Source: Hortaea werneckii
Taxonomy: Eukaryota; Ascomycota; Dothideomycetes; Mycosphaerellales; Teratosphaeriaceae
Assembly (NCBI GenBank): GCA_037044905.1
Contig: JBAOKB010000170.1
Span: 620,001-684,000 of the forward strand
Reading direction: 5' to 3'
Length of the DNA stretch: 64,000 bases
The translations under genes and the position numbers were made by a program. The notes below the pieces were generated by a model. It saw only the letters and a program-made list of their open reading frames with translations. It made no database searches and had not been told where the DNA came from. Of the stretch, positions 10,689 through 22,602 are shown one piece after another. The number at the start of each line of letters is the position of its first letter. Position 1 is the stretch's first letter.

Positions 10689-12415
10689 ATGAGTGCCATG
10701 GCACCGATTGAGCAGATCGACCCCAGCGATGGGAAAGATGCACACGCCGGTATCGACCAGTTGGACGATGTCGAGAACTGCCCGGCAGACCTCAAGCCTG
10801 ACCGAACCATGCAAGCCCCGCCCATGGTGAGGGACATGACTGCTGAAGAACGGAAGAGGAAGGAGCGCATCATGGTCCGCAAGATCGACTTCCGTCTCCT
10901 CCCGCCTGTGATTATCATGTACATTATGAACTACCTCGATCGGTACGTGGTGACTCTATATTCCTCTTTGAGAGACGGTTTGCTGACATGCGCTCAGAAA
11001 TAACATTGCCACCGCCCGTCTCTCTGGCGAGGAAGGTCTCCAGGAAGGCCTCAATATGACGGATCAGCAATATGAGACCTGCGTCAGCATTCTTTTCGTT
11101 GGCTATATTCTTATGCAAGTGCCATCCAATCTGTTCTTGAACAAGGTCGGCAAACCGGCACTTTACTTACCAGCGGTCATGGTGATATGGGGTAAGCCAC
11201 ATGGTAGTTGACTCTCAAGATTGGGAACATTACTAATGCATCTACTCAGGTGCCATCTCGACAGCGACTGCCGGTGCACAGAACTTCGGGGGCATGGTCG
11301 CTATTCGATTCTTCCTCGGATTCATTGAAGCTGCCTACTTTCCAGGGTATGTTGCGCGCAACCATTAGTATTTGATGGCTATGCTAACCCGACCTTCTAG
11401 ATGCCTTTACTTTCTGTCCTGCTGGTACACTAGGAAAGAGCTAGCATTTCGCTCGGCCATTCTATACTCTGGATCTCTCATATCTGGTGCTTTCGCGGGG
11501 CTGATTGCCGCGGGCATTACAGATGGAATGGATGGTAAGCTAGGCCTACCGGCGTGGCGATGGCTGTTCATCATCGAGGGCGCCATCACTGTCGCTATCG
11601 CAGGCATTGCTTTTTTCATCCTGCCTAACTTCCCACGTACGACTGGATGGCTCTCTGAGGAGGAGCGCCAACTGGCCGTCTGGCGTCTGCAAGAAGACAT
11701 TGGGATCGACGACTGGACTACTAGCGAGGAGCAAAGCTTCTGGCATGGCTTTTCTCTGGCGATCAAAGACATCAAAGTTTGGGTCCTCATGATCATGCTG
11801 CTTGGAATCGTTTCCTCAGCCAGTGTCACGAACTTCTTTCCTTCGGTGGTACAAACACTTGGCTATGGCAGAATCAACTCCCTCTTGCTCACGGCGCCGC
11901 CATACATCCTGGCCATGATTACAGCTTTCCTGAATGCTCTACACGCTGACAAGAGCGGCGAGCGATTCCTGCACATCACACTCCCGCTGCTGGTGGCCAT
12001 GGCGGCGTTCATCCTGGCGGCGTGCACAACAGCTGTTGCCCCCAGGTACGTCGCGATGATGCTCATGGTACCCGGCATCTATACGGGCTACGTGATCGTC
12101 CTGGCGTGGATATCCAACACAATTCCTCGCCCTCCGGCCAAACGTGCGGCCGCTCTCGCACTTATTAACGCTGTTTCAAATGCCGCTTCGATCTACGCTT
12201 CATACATGTACGGAGGTGCGCCGAGATACATTACCGCATTTTCGGTCAATTGCTGTACGGCGTTTCTCGCCATTGTAATGGCAGCAGTCCTTCGCATCAT
12301 GCTGGTGCGGCAGAACAAGAAACTGGACCGGGGTGAGGTACTTGAAGACGGTATCACTGGTGGCGGTCAAGGAGAGGGAGAGGCTGCGCAAAAGGGCTTC
12401 AGATACTTGGTTTAA
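10689..12415 (+). CDS. MFS transporter, DAL5-like anion:cation symporter
   Basis: The exons are 10689-10942, 10998-11191, 11250-11346 and 11401-12415, giving 519 residues. All introns are GT-AG (donors GTACGT, GTAAGC, GTATGT) and 51-58 nt long. The charged N-terminus leads into KIDFRLLPPVIIMYIMNYLDR, the family's first transmembrane helix with the conserved Asp-Arg turn. NNIATARLSG and a WGAISTATAGAQNFGG segment follow. About 12 membrane spans are visible, with a cytosolic loop after PNFPRTTGWLSEEERQLA between spans 6 and 7. Fungal members carry allantoate, nicotinate, pantothenate or related anions at the plasma membrane, and the substrate here is unknown. An in-frame upstream start at 10587 is not ATG, so 10689 is preferred. 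Confidence 0.92.
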
Positions 12416-12713
12416 CGTACCATGTCTGGTCATGCGGGTCAGAGCGTCAAGTCTGATGCCGCAGCGTATATAGAGTTGCATTTAAAACATTCATTCCAAA
12501 CATTATCTCGTCCGAGCACTGTTCGATCGGTGATTCATCGTCTTCATTGCCCTGCTGACTCTCGCTATTGCATTTGAATTTTATCTAGCCTGTGTCGCTA
12601 CTGGGTCTTCCAGCTCTGAGCTTCGAGCGGTGCTGTTACCACCACTTTGCTGCCACCGCAATCTTCCCTGTTACCGACTGTTGGATGCCTGTTGGCAAGT
12701 CTAATGGTACAAA
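12416..12713. other. Convergent intergenic gap
   Basis: This 298-bp gap separates the 3' ends of the plus-strand transporter and the minus-strand Zn2Cys6 factor. Both transcripts should terminate here. Nothing else is seen. Confidence 0.6.
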
Positions 12714-15285
12714 TTACATGATGTCTCGTATGCTGATCCGACTGCTTCCACCTCCGTTACTGGGCGCAGGGGAGACCGATTGATGACTGGAATTGGACTG
12801 AGGCGCTAGGTTCTGCTGCGAAGGTTGTGATTGCGGTGTAGGCTGGGACGGCGGCGGTGGGTAAGGTGATGGCGCTTGCTGTGGATATGGTGACATTTGT
12901 GCCGAAGGGGCTGGAGGCGGTCCAGTTTGGGTTTGAAGAAGTTGCTCAAGCGTCCGGTTGACGTGCTCCCAACCACCCCATTCGTGCATCTCGCGCTCGT
13001 TGAGTGGCCCACTCATTACAGGATCAATTTGCGTCGTTGGTACACCGTCAGTGTTGTGTCCGTTCACGGCCTGCTCTTGTATCGATGCCGCCGTCTGACC
13101 GCCCGTCCAAACCCATGCTTCATCGGCGATTCCCTGCATATCTCCGCTCGCGTATACCAGCATTTCTTCATCCGTCTCAAGCGACTGCCTTGTGGCACCA
13201 GCGCGCAGCCGCCCAACAAGCTTTTCTAGAAAGAAGGATAGGTAGCGACCGTTGCCGATGTTGTTTTTGCGCAAGTCTCCAACAGCTGCGCAGGCTTGCA
13301 CAATGGTCAGCGCAGAGGCAAACTCCATTCGCAGACAAAGAACAAGCGTGCAGCGCCAGAGGTGCGCGCAGAAGAAGGCCGGGGCCATGGTTCGGATTCT
13401 TGCGGCCCAATTCGCCATGTGTGCCGGCGAGTAGTAGCCAGGAGCTGTAGAAGAGCTTCCTCCTTGCATTGATCGCTGAACATAGTGGGCAGTGACTTGT
13501 GCCGCGTCGACGCATCTGTCAAGTGCATCTATCCGATCGGCTCTGCGGCAGGCCGGCGAAAGGTTGTGACGATACAAAAGAAGCCTGTTTGTCTGAAGAG
13601 AACATGCTGCTGTGAGCAGACGGGGATCGAGGAAGGCTTGTGAGTTGATCGGAAAGGGTTCGGGATATGAAGCCAAAATCGTTCGGAAGTGTTCGTCGTA
13701 AGTATTCAAGGTCGCGGCGGCTATCGTACGGCTCTTCAACATCGTTTTCTTCATTTGAGCACCGATACGAACAACGGGTATGACTGCGACGAGGCCGTTC
13801 GGTGCCATCTGTCCAGGCGGAGGCAGAGAGACACCATTCGGGCGGATGTATTCATCGTCAACTGGCATGGGTTCACGGACGTCGCAGTCGTCGTCATCGA
13901 TCTGCAAAGGTCGTCCTACTTCGAGTGAGACGATGCTAGGACAAAGTTAGCATATACCTGAGCAAATGGAGTCCAGAATGCGCTCACCGATCCCAATTGT
14001 AAATACTCCACCATACTCGGCGCCTCATCTCTGCCTCGAAAGGCGGATAGGGACCTCGATCGTTCTGCAGTCCTATATCCTGGGCTATGCGCACCGCAGC
14101 GCCGATGAAGAGCCAGCCAGGCGAACGCTTGTTGCTCTCTAGGTAGTAGATGCTTGTGAGAAGCGACGAGCAAGCATGCTCCAAGGTGAGATCGTCACTC
14201 CACATGTCAAGGGCACGGAGGCTCATTTCCATGTAGCCGTCGCCCTCATCTTGCGCTGGACCGTTGGGTTGCGGATCCATTAGGGTACCACATCCGAGTA
14301 CTGCGAAGAACAGACACACCCATATCCGGCGAATATGCGCGAAAGTTCCAGCCCGATAGACGTTCTCAAAATCCTGAATGAAGGTCGGCCAGTGCAACAT
14401 AGGCGCGTAGACGTGTACGGAACCTTTGTAGTGCGAGAGCAAACGGTCGGCGGTCTGCTTCGGCGGCAAGGGCGTATTTGAGTGTCCATACAGCGGCTGT
14501 TCGGGAAGAATTCTGTATGGAGGTGGAGGTTTGTATACACTTCTGCTGATATCACGGAGATTCCTGCGCACGTGTTCGAAGCCTTCCATGGTAGGCGGAG
14601 CGGGTTGATGAGCCCTGGTCGCCGGTTCAGGCATATGCAAGGCTGGCAAGCTCGCAGTGCCGCCTTCGCCTTCCGAGTGCACGCCGTCTTGCATCATGTT
14701 CCGCATCTGATCAATGGTCGAACGCGCCTGGTGCAGCTGTTTCTCGAGATCTTGCACTTGCTTGATCGAGGACATCCTGCGATTCGTCTCCTTCGTGAAC
14801 TGGCATTTCACACCGCGGCTGGAGCATTCAGAGCAGCTTGAAGTGTCTGTCGCGTCACACTTCACTTTTCGTTCCCGACAAGCGTCGCAGCTTGGGTCCT
14901 TCCGCCGCTGACGGTACGCGCGTTTCTGCGCGTTCATCGCCGCAGCTGAAGCGTGGGTTGGCGAAATTCCAGGCGTTGACATGACAGCGTCCGTGGTAAG
15001 ATAGTGATCCGGCATCATGCCAGGTGGCGGAGGCGCCGGACCAGGCATGGCGGCGTAAGCATAAGGCTGGGTCATCCCGTTTGAGTGAGGTGGCAGGTGG
15101 CCAATATGGCCAGGCGACGGCATCTTGTCGCCATGAAGGTGCGGGCCTGGCGTTGCATACGGTCCAGAGGTGGGAGGCATCGCGTTCGTAGGCGACGCCT
15201 GCGAAGAGGTCTGAGCCTCATATGGCGCCGCCATAGATGGTGCGGGTGACTGACTGGGGTGTACGGAAGGTGGCGCACTGTTCAT
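12714..15285 (-). CDS. Zn2Cys6 transcription factor with fungal_trans domain
   Basis: The exons are 15285-13988 and 13935-12714, giving 839 residues. The intron is 52 nt, with donor GTGAGC and acceptor TAG, and it joins IYNWDR to IVSLEVGRPLQIDD. The binuclear zinc cluster is complete: Cys133, 136, 143, 151, 154 and 161. It is followed by a coiled-coil (IKQVQDLEKQLHQARSTI). The fungal-specific transcription factor domain lies at about residues 280-500, with the RRVWWSIY hallmark just before the splice site. The first 120 residues are Pro/Ser/Met-rich and the C-terminal 100 are Pro/Gln-rich, both probably disordered activation regions. It is a nuclear DNA-binding regulator with unknown target genes. 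It converges on the MFS transporter, which need not be its target. Confidence 0.93.
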
Positions 15286-18200
15286 GGTTGGGGGACCAGT
15301 CGGTGTCTATCCTGGCTGAAGGCAATTCTTGCACCCGCGAGCGAGCTAGAAGGACCTGAGCACCGACAAGGTGGACAACAAAGTTCGTAGTCTCTGAAGG
15401 CCAGACGACGGTGTTCGCTTTGAGCCGAAATGCCAATAAGCGCGTAGGACGCAGTGCCCGGCAGTCAAACCGAGGGTCAACCCGTCCAGGCACGGGAGGA
15501 AGCGATGTCACACTGACAGCGGGGGCAAGGGGAGGGGGCGGCACCTTCCCAGAGTCGCAAATGTCGGTTGCTCGTTGTGGTGAAGGCGGGAGCCAAGAGC
15601 GAGAAGTCGAAGAAGTGACCGAGAGGCTACCTAGGTACCTAGGCAGTGAATCGCGAGCGCAGTGCGCGGGATTTGTGTGTGAATGCACGCGTTGCAGAAA
15701 CCGCAAGGCGACGACGGGTTTGGGTCGAACAGATCCGAGTAATGAAAGCGCACGTGTTGAGGATGGTGGAGAGCAGGGTGCGCGAGTGGACTACCTTTTT
15801 CGTCCCCTACTAAACGTGCACTTCTCACCCTAAGTTTCGACTAGCAGAGGGTCAAAAGCACCGAAAGCATGGGGTCTCGCGTGGCGCGCGCGCTGCAACC
15901 AGACCAGCAGGCGTATTTAGGCACCGGCTGCCAAGTCCAGTCTCATGGAAGCGTCACCTCCGTCACCTCTCAGTCAGATGCCTCCCAAGCCTCCGACGGC
16001 TCTCTCGAATCTCGCGCGAGAAGGTCGCTAGGCGCAAGACGAGTGGGCTGCGTGGGCAGAAGGTCTGCGCAGGCCCGGCGCCAGGGGGGTGGGCCTAGGG
16101 CGAGATCTATCACGTCGTGCTCGCCGTGTGCATACGCTGTTGGTTAAGACGCGCATGTGGCAAGGGATGACAGGCGATCTATTTCACAGTAGCCGCTTAG
16201 GGACAAGAAGCCAATGTTAGCACGGGTCACGGTTGCAGCGTGCAGGTCACTGCAGTCGCGGCTAGGGTTCGTCGGTTAAATTGCCGAGGCTCCACCCGAT
16301 CATTCCAGACAGGCGGCGTCACCCTCGTCACCGTGGATGTTGAAATCTTCGCACGGTAGAGGCAGGGAGTGAGCCTCCCCGCACAACATGAGACACGGTT
16401 CTGGCTGCGAAAAGTTGGAAGCGCTGAGCGAGGATATCGCGTGTGGCTGCCCAGTATGGCGCTAGGGGGTAGATCTGCGCAAAGGATCGACCGGCGTCAA
16501 ACCCATTGGCGGCAGGGCTGCGCAACCTAGTGACATCTCACGACAGTATATGATTTCGGATCGCAAACCGGCAGTCGGGCAGCTCCCTCTTTGCATGCCG
16601 ATCCCGCCTGCCCGCGGCCCGACTAAGTGGCGGGCAAAGACGTTGATGCTAGGAAGTACTGTACTGTGCTGCGCCTCTGTCAGATATTCTGTTTGCGATT
16701 TAGGCGTGCATTGCTGCATTGGAATGCCAGAAGATATCCGTCGGTGTCCGCTCTTAGCGGCATCCTGCGTGTACAATCGCTTCCATTGCGCCAATTGCTG
16801 GTGCGCCCCAAAGCAAATCCCCACTGAGGCCACTTGGCTAACAGCAATGGACAATTGACCGCCCGCCAAGGCGAGAACACAACGTTGCAAACCTTGGCTG
16901 CATGGGTCTCTTCGCTTGGGGAGATAAGGTTTGGAAATGGCGCTACGGAAGGGCGCTTGGAAGGCGGGACGCCTTCTAGAAGTCCTCGTGCGTGCGCGAG
17001 CTGCAAAAACAGCCTACATCACGTCACAAAGTCGCCGTGACCGATGCAGATCCCAATGTTGATTCAGGGCGTCGAATGAATGGCGACGTAGAAAGGCTTA
17101 GTCACTCGTTGAGGTGTGGTTCCCTTCGGTTGCGAAACCGCAGACTTCTCGTTGAACATCGGCCTACCTGCGACCTGCACCTCGGTGTCTGACTGAAGAG
17201 GAAGGTCAGCAGTCGAAAGCCATGTGGCTCCGAGGCTATGTCGCACTAATGGCGGACGGCCGCTAGGTCTCGCAATACTGTACCCGCTGGAATGGAATAA
17301 GTTCCGACTCGCTCGAGACCCGGTGTACAACGCAGCGACCAGGCAGATCGGCAGCCTGAAATTTCTCTCTGCGGTGCGGCTATTGCGGACAACAGCCGCT
17401 CGGAGACATCAAGCACGCATCGACCCTACCAAACATTATTCGACCTTCCCCATGGAAATTCACGGTTTCTACGCCACAAGTTCGCAGCGCCCACTGCCGC
17501 ACTACGAGCGGGACGGAAATAATTAGCCACGTGGGCTAGCAGAGAAGAGGCTGGACGGCACATGGCTTGCGTGCGAGCTAACGAAGACCACCATCTGCTC
17601 GCTACTGTCAAACCCTAGGTTTGCATCAATGCGCTTGGTCAGCTGAGGATTCGCACCTCAGCTTCTTAAGACAGCGAGTATACCAGCCGTGCCAGCCCCG
17701 GTGCCAGCACCGCCAGGGCTCAGCAAGGCAACCTCCGTAAACCCAGATTAAACTCCGTCGACTTATTACGTTTCCAGTTTCAGCTAACCAGTAATACCGT
17801 AAGGCTGACGATCACGCCCACAGCGCCTGCTGCTCGTCATGCAGATCCCTCTTGTCAACGTCGGGATGTTGCGGGCCTCCCGGGAGTTTCCATCCCATCG
17901 GCAGACTTCACCTTGGCTATCCTGTTGCCACAATTTTAATGAAGTCCTTGGATTTCCACGGAATATCGATTAGCGATATAGCTTCGGTTGCATTAGCTCT
18001 TAGGGCAAAGCTGTGACGAGCCGGTGATGCTTTGAGCATCAAAAAAACAAGCATACACAGCCACAGCAGTGACATCCATCTTACATTTGAGCCATCAGAA
18101 TCTGCCTATTTGTTCGTTTGAACGCAAGCGACCGACCCCAGCGTTTGGTACCACAGTCCGTGCTGCCAAGTTGTGGTAGCTTTGATTGCGAAGGGTGTGT

Positions 18201-18641
18201 CGGTGGACCAGCAATCCATTTCCGCCTATAGAACTCAAGGTATTAGATTGCCTGTTGCGATCGAAGTAGCTGTGCTTTACGGTCGCCCGAGTTGCAGAAT
18301 CCACATGTCGTAGTATGCTTCTGAGTGAAACGAGGCCTTCGCCTACAATGAATACTCTTATCTCTTCTCACACTTGTGATGGAGATTATTGCGTTCGGAG
18401 CCCGCCGAACGTGATACCGACTCAGCAATCTCTGTAAAAGATCCGCTGTAGATGGTGTTCTCTTAGAGCTAGAGCAAAACCACACGTAATACCATGCCTA
18501 AAGCAACAAAAGTTCGAGCTTAGGGCAGTAATCCGCCCACAGCAGGCTATCTAGGAGTGAATGCAAGCTATTCTGCACGCTGACTTCACACTGTAGACCT
18601 CCTGCCCACACTCCGTTCACATCCATTGCAGTCAACCCATC
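15286..18641. other. Gene-free stretch, 3.36 kb
   Basis: This lies between two divergent genes (Zn2Cys6 factor and AAH1). No open frame has protein-like composition on either strand. It contains TACCTAGGTA at 15628-15637, followed directly by a second CCTAGG, and a hairpin with 8-bp arms at 17641-17663 that resembles a degenerate tRNA T-arm. No transposon remnant is recognisable by eye. Confidence 0.5.
15628..15637. promoter_or_regulatory. TACCTAGGTA palindrome, copy 2
   Basis: An exact copy of the recurrent palindrome, about 345 bp upstream of the Zn2Cys6 factor start. It continues into a second CCTAGG, giving a double palindrome up to 15643. Confidence 0.4.
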
Positions 18642-19843
18642 ATGTGCAAATCCGACATCCACAACTTCCTAAAGGCTTTGCCGAAATGCGAGCATCAGTA
18701 AGCGAGCGAAACGGAGCGTGTAAGAGCCAATTCAAGGATGGTAGCTGATACCCTCATTAAGCATGCACTTGGAAGGTGCTCTGACTCCTGCTGTGCTGTT
18801 CAAGTTGGCAGAGAAAACCAGATCGCCCTTCCGAATGACGATGCAGCTTTCACAAACCCTGAAACACTGGCCGAGAGGTACAACCATTTCACCTCATTAG
18901 ACGACTTTTTACACTACTACTACATAGGCATGAGCGTCTTGGTCGACTCAGCGGACTATGAAGCTCTGGCTTGGGACTACTTTCAGCATGCTTCCGCCGA
19001 CGGGCTATGGCACGCGGAAGTTTTTTTCGACCCTCAAGCCCATCTTGACCGTGGTGTGAGCTACGAGACTGTGCTGTCCGGTTTCATGGCTGCGAGGGAT
19101 CGCGCGCAAAAGGAGCTCGACATCAGCAGCGAGCTCATCTGCTGTTTCCTGCGCCATCTGCCCGCTAGTGGCGCTCTGGAGACTTTCAAGTCCGAGCCCG
19201 TTCAGGCCAGTATCAAGAGTGGCAAGATCACTGGCATTGGACTAGACTCAAGCGAAGCTCCCTTCCCGCCTGAGCTCTTCACTGAAGTGTATGAGCAAGC
19301 TCAAGCGCTGGGACTCCGACGGACAGCTCACGCTGGAGAAGAGGGGCCACCAGCTTATATCGAAAGGTCTTTGACAGACTTGAAGGTCGAGCGTGTTGAT
19401 CATGGCATTCGCCTTGTAGAAGATGCCAATCTCTTGCAGCAGATCGCCGAGCGACAAGTCTTGCTCACCGTGTGTCCAGTGTCCAATGTCCTCCTGCGTT
19501 GTGTATCCTCCGTCTCAGAACTCCCGCTCCGCAAGTTCCTGGACATGGGTGTCCGGTTCAGCATCAACAGCGATGTAGGTCAAACTGTAAAAGCATCAGG
19601 TCCCATGCACAGAGCTGATCGGTTTTGCTTCTTTTGTTTCAGGACCCGGCCTATTTCGGCACCAACTACATTCTAGACAACTACTGTGCTGTCCAAGAAG
19701 CCTTCAACTTCGGCGCGGCCGAGTGGGAGAAGATCTGCGAAAATGCCATTCATGGCAGCTGGTGCTCGGCGGAACGAAAAGGCGCAATGCTGGCCAAGCT
19801 GAAATCTGTCGTGCACGATCAGCTCGCCATGGAGACTGCGTAA
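18642..19843 (+). CDS. AAH1: Adenine deaminase, with one apparent missing base
   Basis: The exons are 18642-18697, 18762-19574 and 19643-19843. Exon 1 reads MCKSDIHNFLKALPKCEH and joins HMHLEGALTPAVLF, giving the zinc-binding HxH motif. Exon 2 continues to HAGEEGP (catalytic Glu) and SINSD. Exon 3 completes SINSDDPAYF, the zinc-ligand Asp-Asp signature that favours adenine over adenosine deaminases of this family. The enzyme converts adenine to hypoxanthine in purine salvage. The summed exons are 1070 nt, one short of a multiple of three. The frame changes by -1 at the A run 18814-18817, between FKLAE and QIALPNDDAAF. One extra A would restore an ordinary enzyme of about 356 residues. It could be a sequence error or an early pseudogene; the clean remainder favours error. 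Confidence 0.87.
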
Positions 19844-20775
19844 GTGTCCTACAGTAAGCTCTAAATAGGGTATAAAGGGCACATGAAGATCGAGCTTGGG
19901 GTCCAACCCGTCGATGTCGAAACTTTCGTCCTAGCTCGGCGTCCAGCACCTTGCGGGGCCCGAGATTGGGAATACGAGGACTAGCAAGGGGGGCTTTAAG
20001 TGAAGAAGCCAATTGATTGCGTACGCAGAACCGAAAAGTTTCCAACGTCGTACCGGCGCATCATTGTTGCCAACTTTCATGTCGCGAAGAGTCTGCCACC
20101 TCGGTGATTTACGTGGTTTTCAACGTGCAGCTCCAGTCGATCTCAATTACTCTTTTACGAGCACCTCCCTTCTTAGAATGGAGACTGATATGATACAGCC
20201 GAAGAATATACCTTTTGTCCACGAAAAGTTCGGTGAGCGCCATGTACGGCGTTGTCTTTCTCCGGCAGTGCCTTTCTACAGCTCCATTCTCCCATCTTCC
20301 ATTGGCTGGTTAACTATAGTACAGAACTTGGGTATCGTAACATGCATCGAATCAAAACAAAATTCGCTCCACAAAGACATCCAATGCTCGTATCGCTTCC
20401 GCGGCATGTGATCGCTGATGAGGAGGCAGGGCGCCGGCGATGTCTGATATCGAATTCGGAAAACTCATCGCTCTCAAACGCAGCTCTTTCTGTGCTTCTG
20501 AACCCGGTCGCGCTCTTCACAGGTCCGTCATACTCCAGCGAAAACGCAATGCCTCACCCCCGGCCGTGCCCCATGCTCATGCCCATATTGCTCCCGTTCG
20601 AAATGCCGGCGCAAAAAGAAGAAATCCGAAAAAAAAAAAATTCGCAAAGTCGTAGAGAAGGCTGGCAGTCGCTCTCGTGGTCGTTTGTCATGTCGTTATA
20701 TCTGATAGTAGGAGGTGTCCGAAGCAGCTTCTGTGCTGGGGGTCCTGGACAATTCGCTTAGCCTTGGTCCTTCGT
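19844..20775. other. Convergent intergenic, 932 bp
   Basis: This lies between the 3' ends of AAH1 and the second Zn2Cys6 factor. It includes an A-rich tract near 20625-20642. No gene is supported. Confidence 0.55.
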
Positions 20776-22602
20776 TCACGCCCATATCGAAGTCGGAATT
20801 ACGCACCCGCCGCGGAAACCGCCTATTGATCCGTAGCCGCCATAAAGCTGCTCCTCCTGGGTAGTATACATGGTCGGTGGGAAAGCGGGTGAAGGCATTG
20901 CGCCCCATGACTGAGTCCCTAGCGAAAAGGTCGATTGGCTCCCTGGAACCTCCAAGTATGGCGTGCTTGAACTCGAAGAAGATTGTGTCATGGGATATGA
21001 GGGAGTTGCTGGTGCAAAAGCAGGGCTGATATTGCCAATAGTAGTGTAACTCAAGGCTTCCGGGCCGAGGGCAGACATATTCGGCTGTTGTTGATAAAGC
21101 GGTTGTTGCAAATGGATAGCCCGATTGCGATAGTTCATGGCGATCTGTTGTGGGTACTGCATCAACATTCCGATCTCCGTGGTCGACGTGTTGATTCCAT
21201 GCTGTGATTGCATTGCATCAGTGACGCTGATAATAGCTTCTAGCGGCTGGAGAGCCATGGCTGAGCAAAATGATGAGCCAAGCTCGGGAAAGAGCGGCTC
21301 GAGTGCCAAAGCTGTCGAATATAGATGTGCCACTGTAAGAAGTGCCGGTCCTTGACTCGACTGGCTTTGAAGTAGTAAAACAGGTACCCAAAAGAGCCAT
21401 TTTCGTAATTGATAGAGGCAGTTGAATTGGTCCTCAGGCGTCTGCGCAGGATCGATGCCCTGAAGCTGCTGGACGTATGCGTGAAGTTGATATGCCCAGC
21501 TCAACTCCTGTTCGTGCCCGACTAAAGCAGATTGAAGTCTCTGTAGCGAATAGAGTACGTTTTGGAGAATCGAGGCTCGTTCATGTGCGCTAACGGACGA
21601 CCGTCTTCTGGGTGCGCGAAAGGATGTAGCAAGGAGATCTTCCTCTGCAACGTATTCGGCGAACAGAGATTCGTGTTTCCAGGATTGCATCGCGGAAAGG
21701 ACCTTCTACATGTCAGCTGGTTTGCCCTCGGTCAGCATTGCAAAACTTGTGTGGACGCACCGATTGGATTCCGGCTCGCAAAGAAGACCAGCTGCGCCTA
21801 ATCGAAGAGTTAGCGCATCAGTCGATGTGAAGGCACACAATGGTACGTCAGCTTACCAGTCCGTTGCTTGCCAAAGCAGAAGAAGTGACGTTGCCAGTAC
21901 TGCATCAGCATTGGCGCGTGAGAAATTGCCGATAGCTTCATGTAGGCCACGCAAAGCAATGCTCCCGTGATGGAGGTACAGATTACGAGTCTCATGGGAT
22001 GATCTGACCCATGCCAGATGGTTCGCTGAAAATGATAGCAAGGCCTGCATGCAATATCCGTGGGTCGATGCAATACTAAGAAATCTGTCGAAGTGTGGTC
22101 AGTAGGCCGCGAGGCTTCGCGTAAAGCGCTGCTACTTACTTTGGGAGCTTCTGAGTCCAAATTGTAAGACCCGTTGCGCCTTTGGTTAACAGGTCGTTGG
22201 AGATTGAAGAAAGGTGATGTATAAGTCTCAGCTCCGCGCTGGAATATTCATGAGCTTGCGGAGATGGATAGACCTGTAGATTGGGATATGGAAAGCTTCC
22301 TGTCTGTTGCCACGCATCGACGCTTCTTTCAGAGCCTGGCGTTAATGCTAATGGGGCTTGCTCTGGACTGCTTTGACTCTCAAGTTCGGAGCCAAGGGTC
22401 TCCATGTAGTCACAGCGGACTTGATGCTTTGTGCAATTTCGACTGGACTGTAGGTTAGCAAACGAAGGTGGCATATCGTAGGCTTGGCATACCACTGAGG
22501 AAAAGTCTCGTCGCATCGAATGTGTCTGCGTTTGCATGTTTTACAGCCTTTGCGGCTTTTGGTATGACTCCGCCTAGACGGTCCGGCTCCCGCTCCAGCC
22601 AT
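20776..22602 (-). CDS. Zn2Cys6 transcription factor, five exons
   Basis: The exons are 22602-22493, 22442-22140, 22084-21857, 21797-21761 and 21705-20776, giving 535 residues. Intron 1 interrupts the zinc cluster itself. Splicing to the TCG-starting acceptor yields Cys20, 23, 30, 37, 40 and 47 with perfect spacing (CKTCKRRHIRC ... CRNCTKHQVRC). The other introns have donors GTAAGT, GTAAGC and GTGCGT. Exon 4 is only 37 nt. The finger sequence, with basic SHTKSRKGC in front, resembles the Upc2/Ecm22-type sterol regulators and their many filamentous-fungal relatives. The middle (MQALLSFSANHLAW, FSRANADAVLATSLLLLWQ) is typical of that group's regulatory domain. The C-terminus is Gln/Ser/Gly-rich. 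A sterol role is not established. Confidence 0.88.

Noticed and set aside
12714..15285. Zn2Cys6 factor plus MFS transporter as a small metabolic or nutrient-uptake cluster
   Set aside because: They are convergent neighbours, but no biosynthetic or catabolic enzyme is adjacent. Both families are so common in fungi that adjacency by chance is expected.
17640..17720. tRNA-like sequence on the minus strand (CTTAAGA loop and a T-arm-like hairpin at 17641-17663)
   Set aside because: The hairpin GTGCGAATC resembles a B box, but the anticodon stem does not pair, the T-loop lacks TTC, and no upstream segment pairs with GCTGACC as an acceptor stem. At most it is a tRNA relic.
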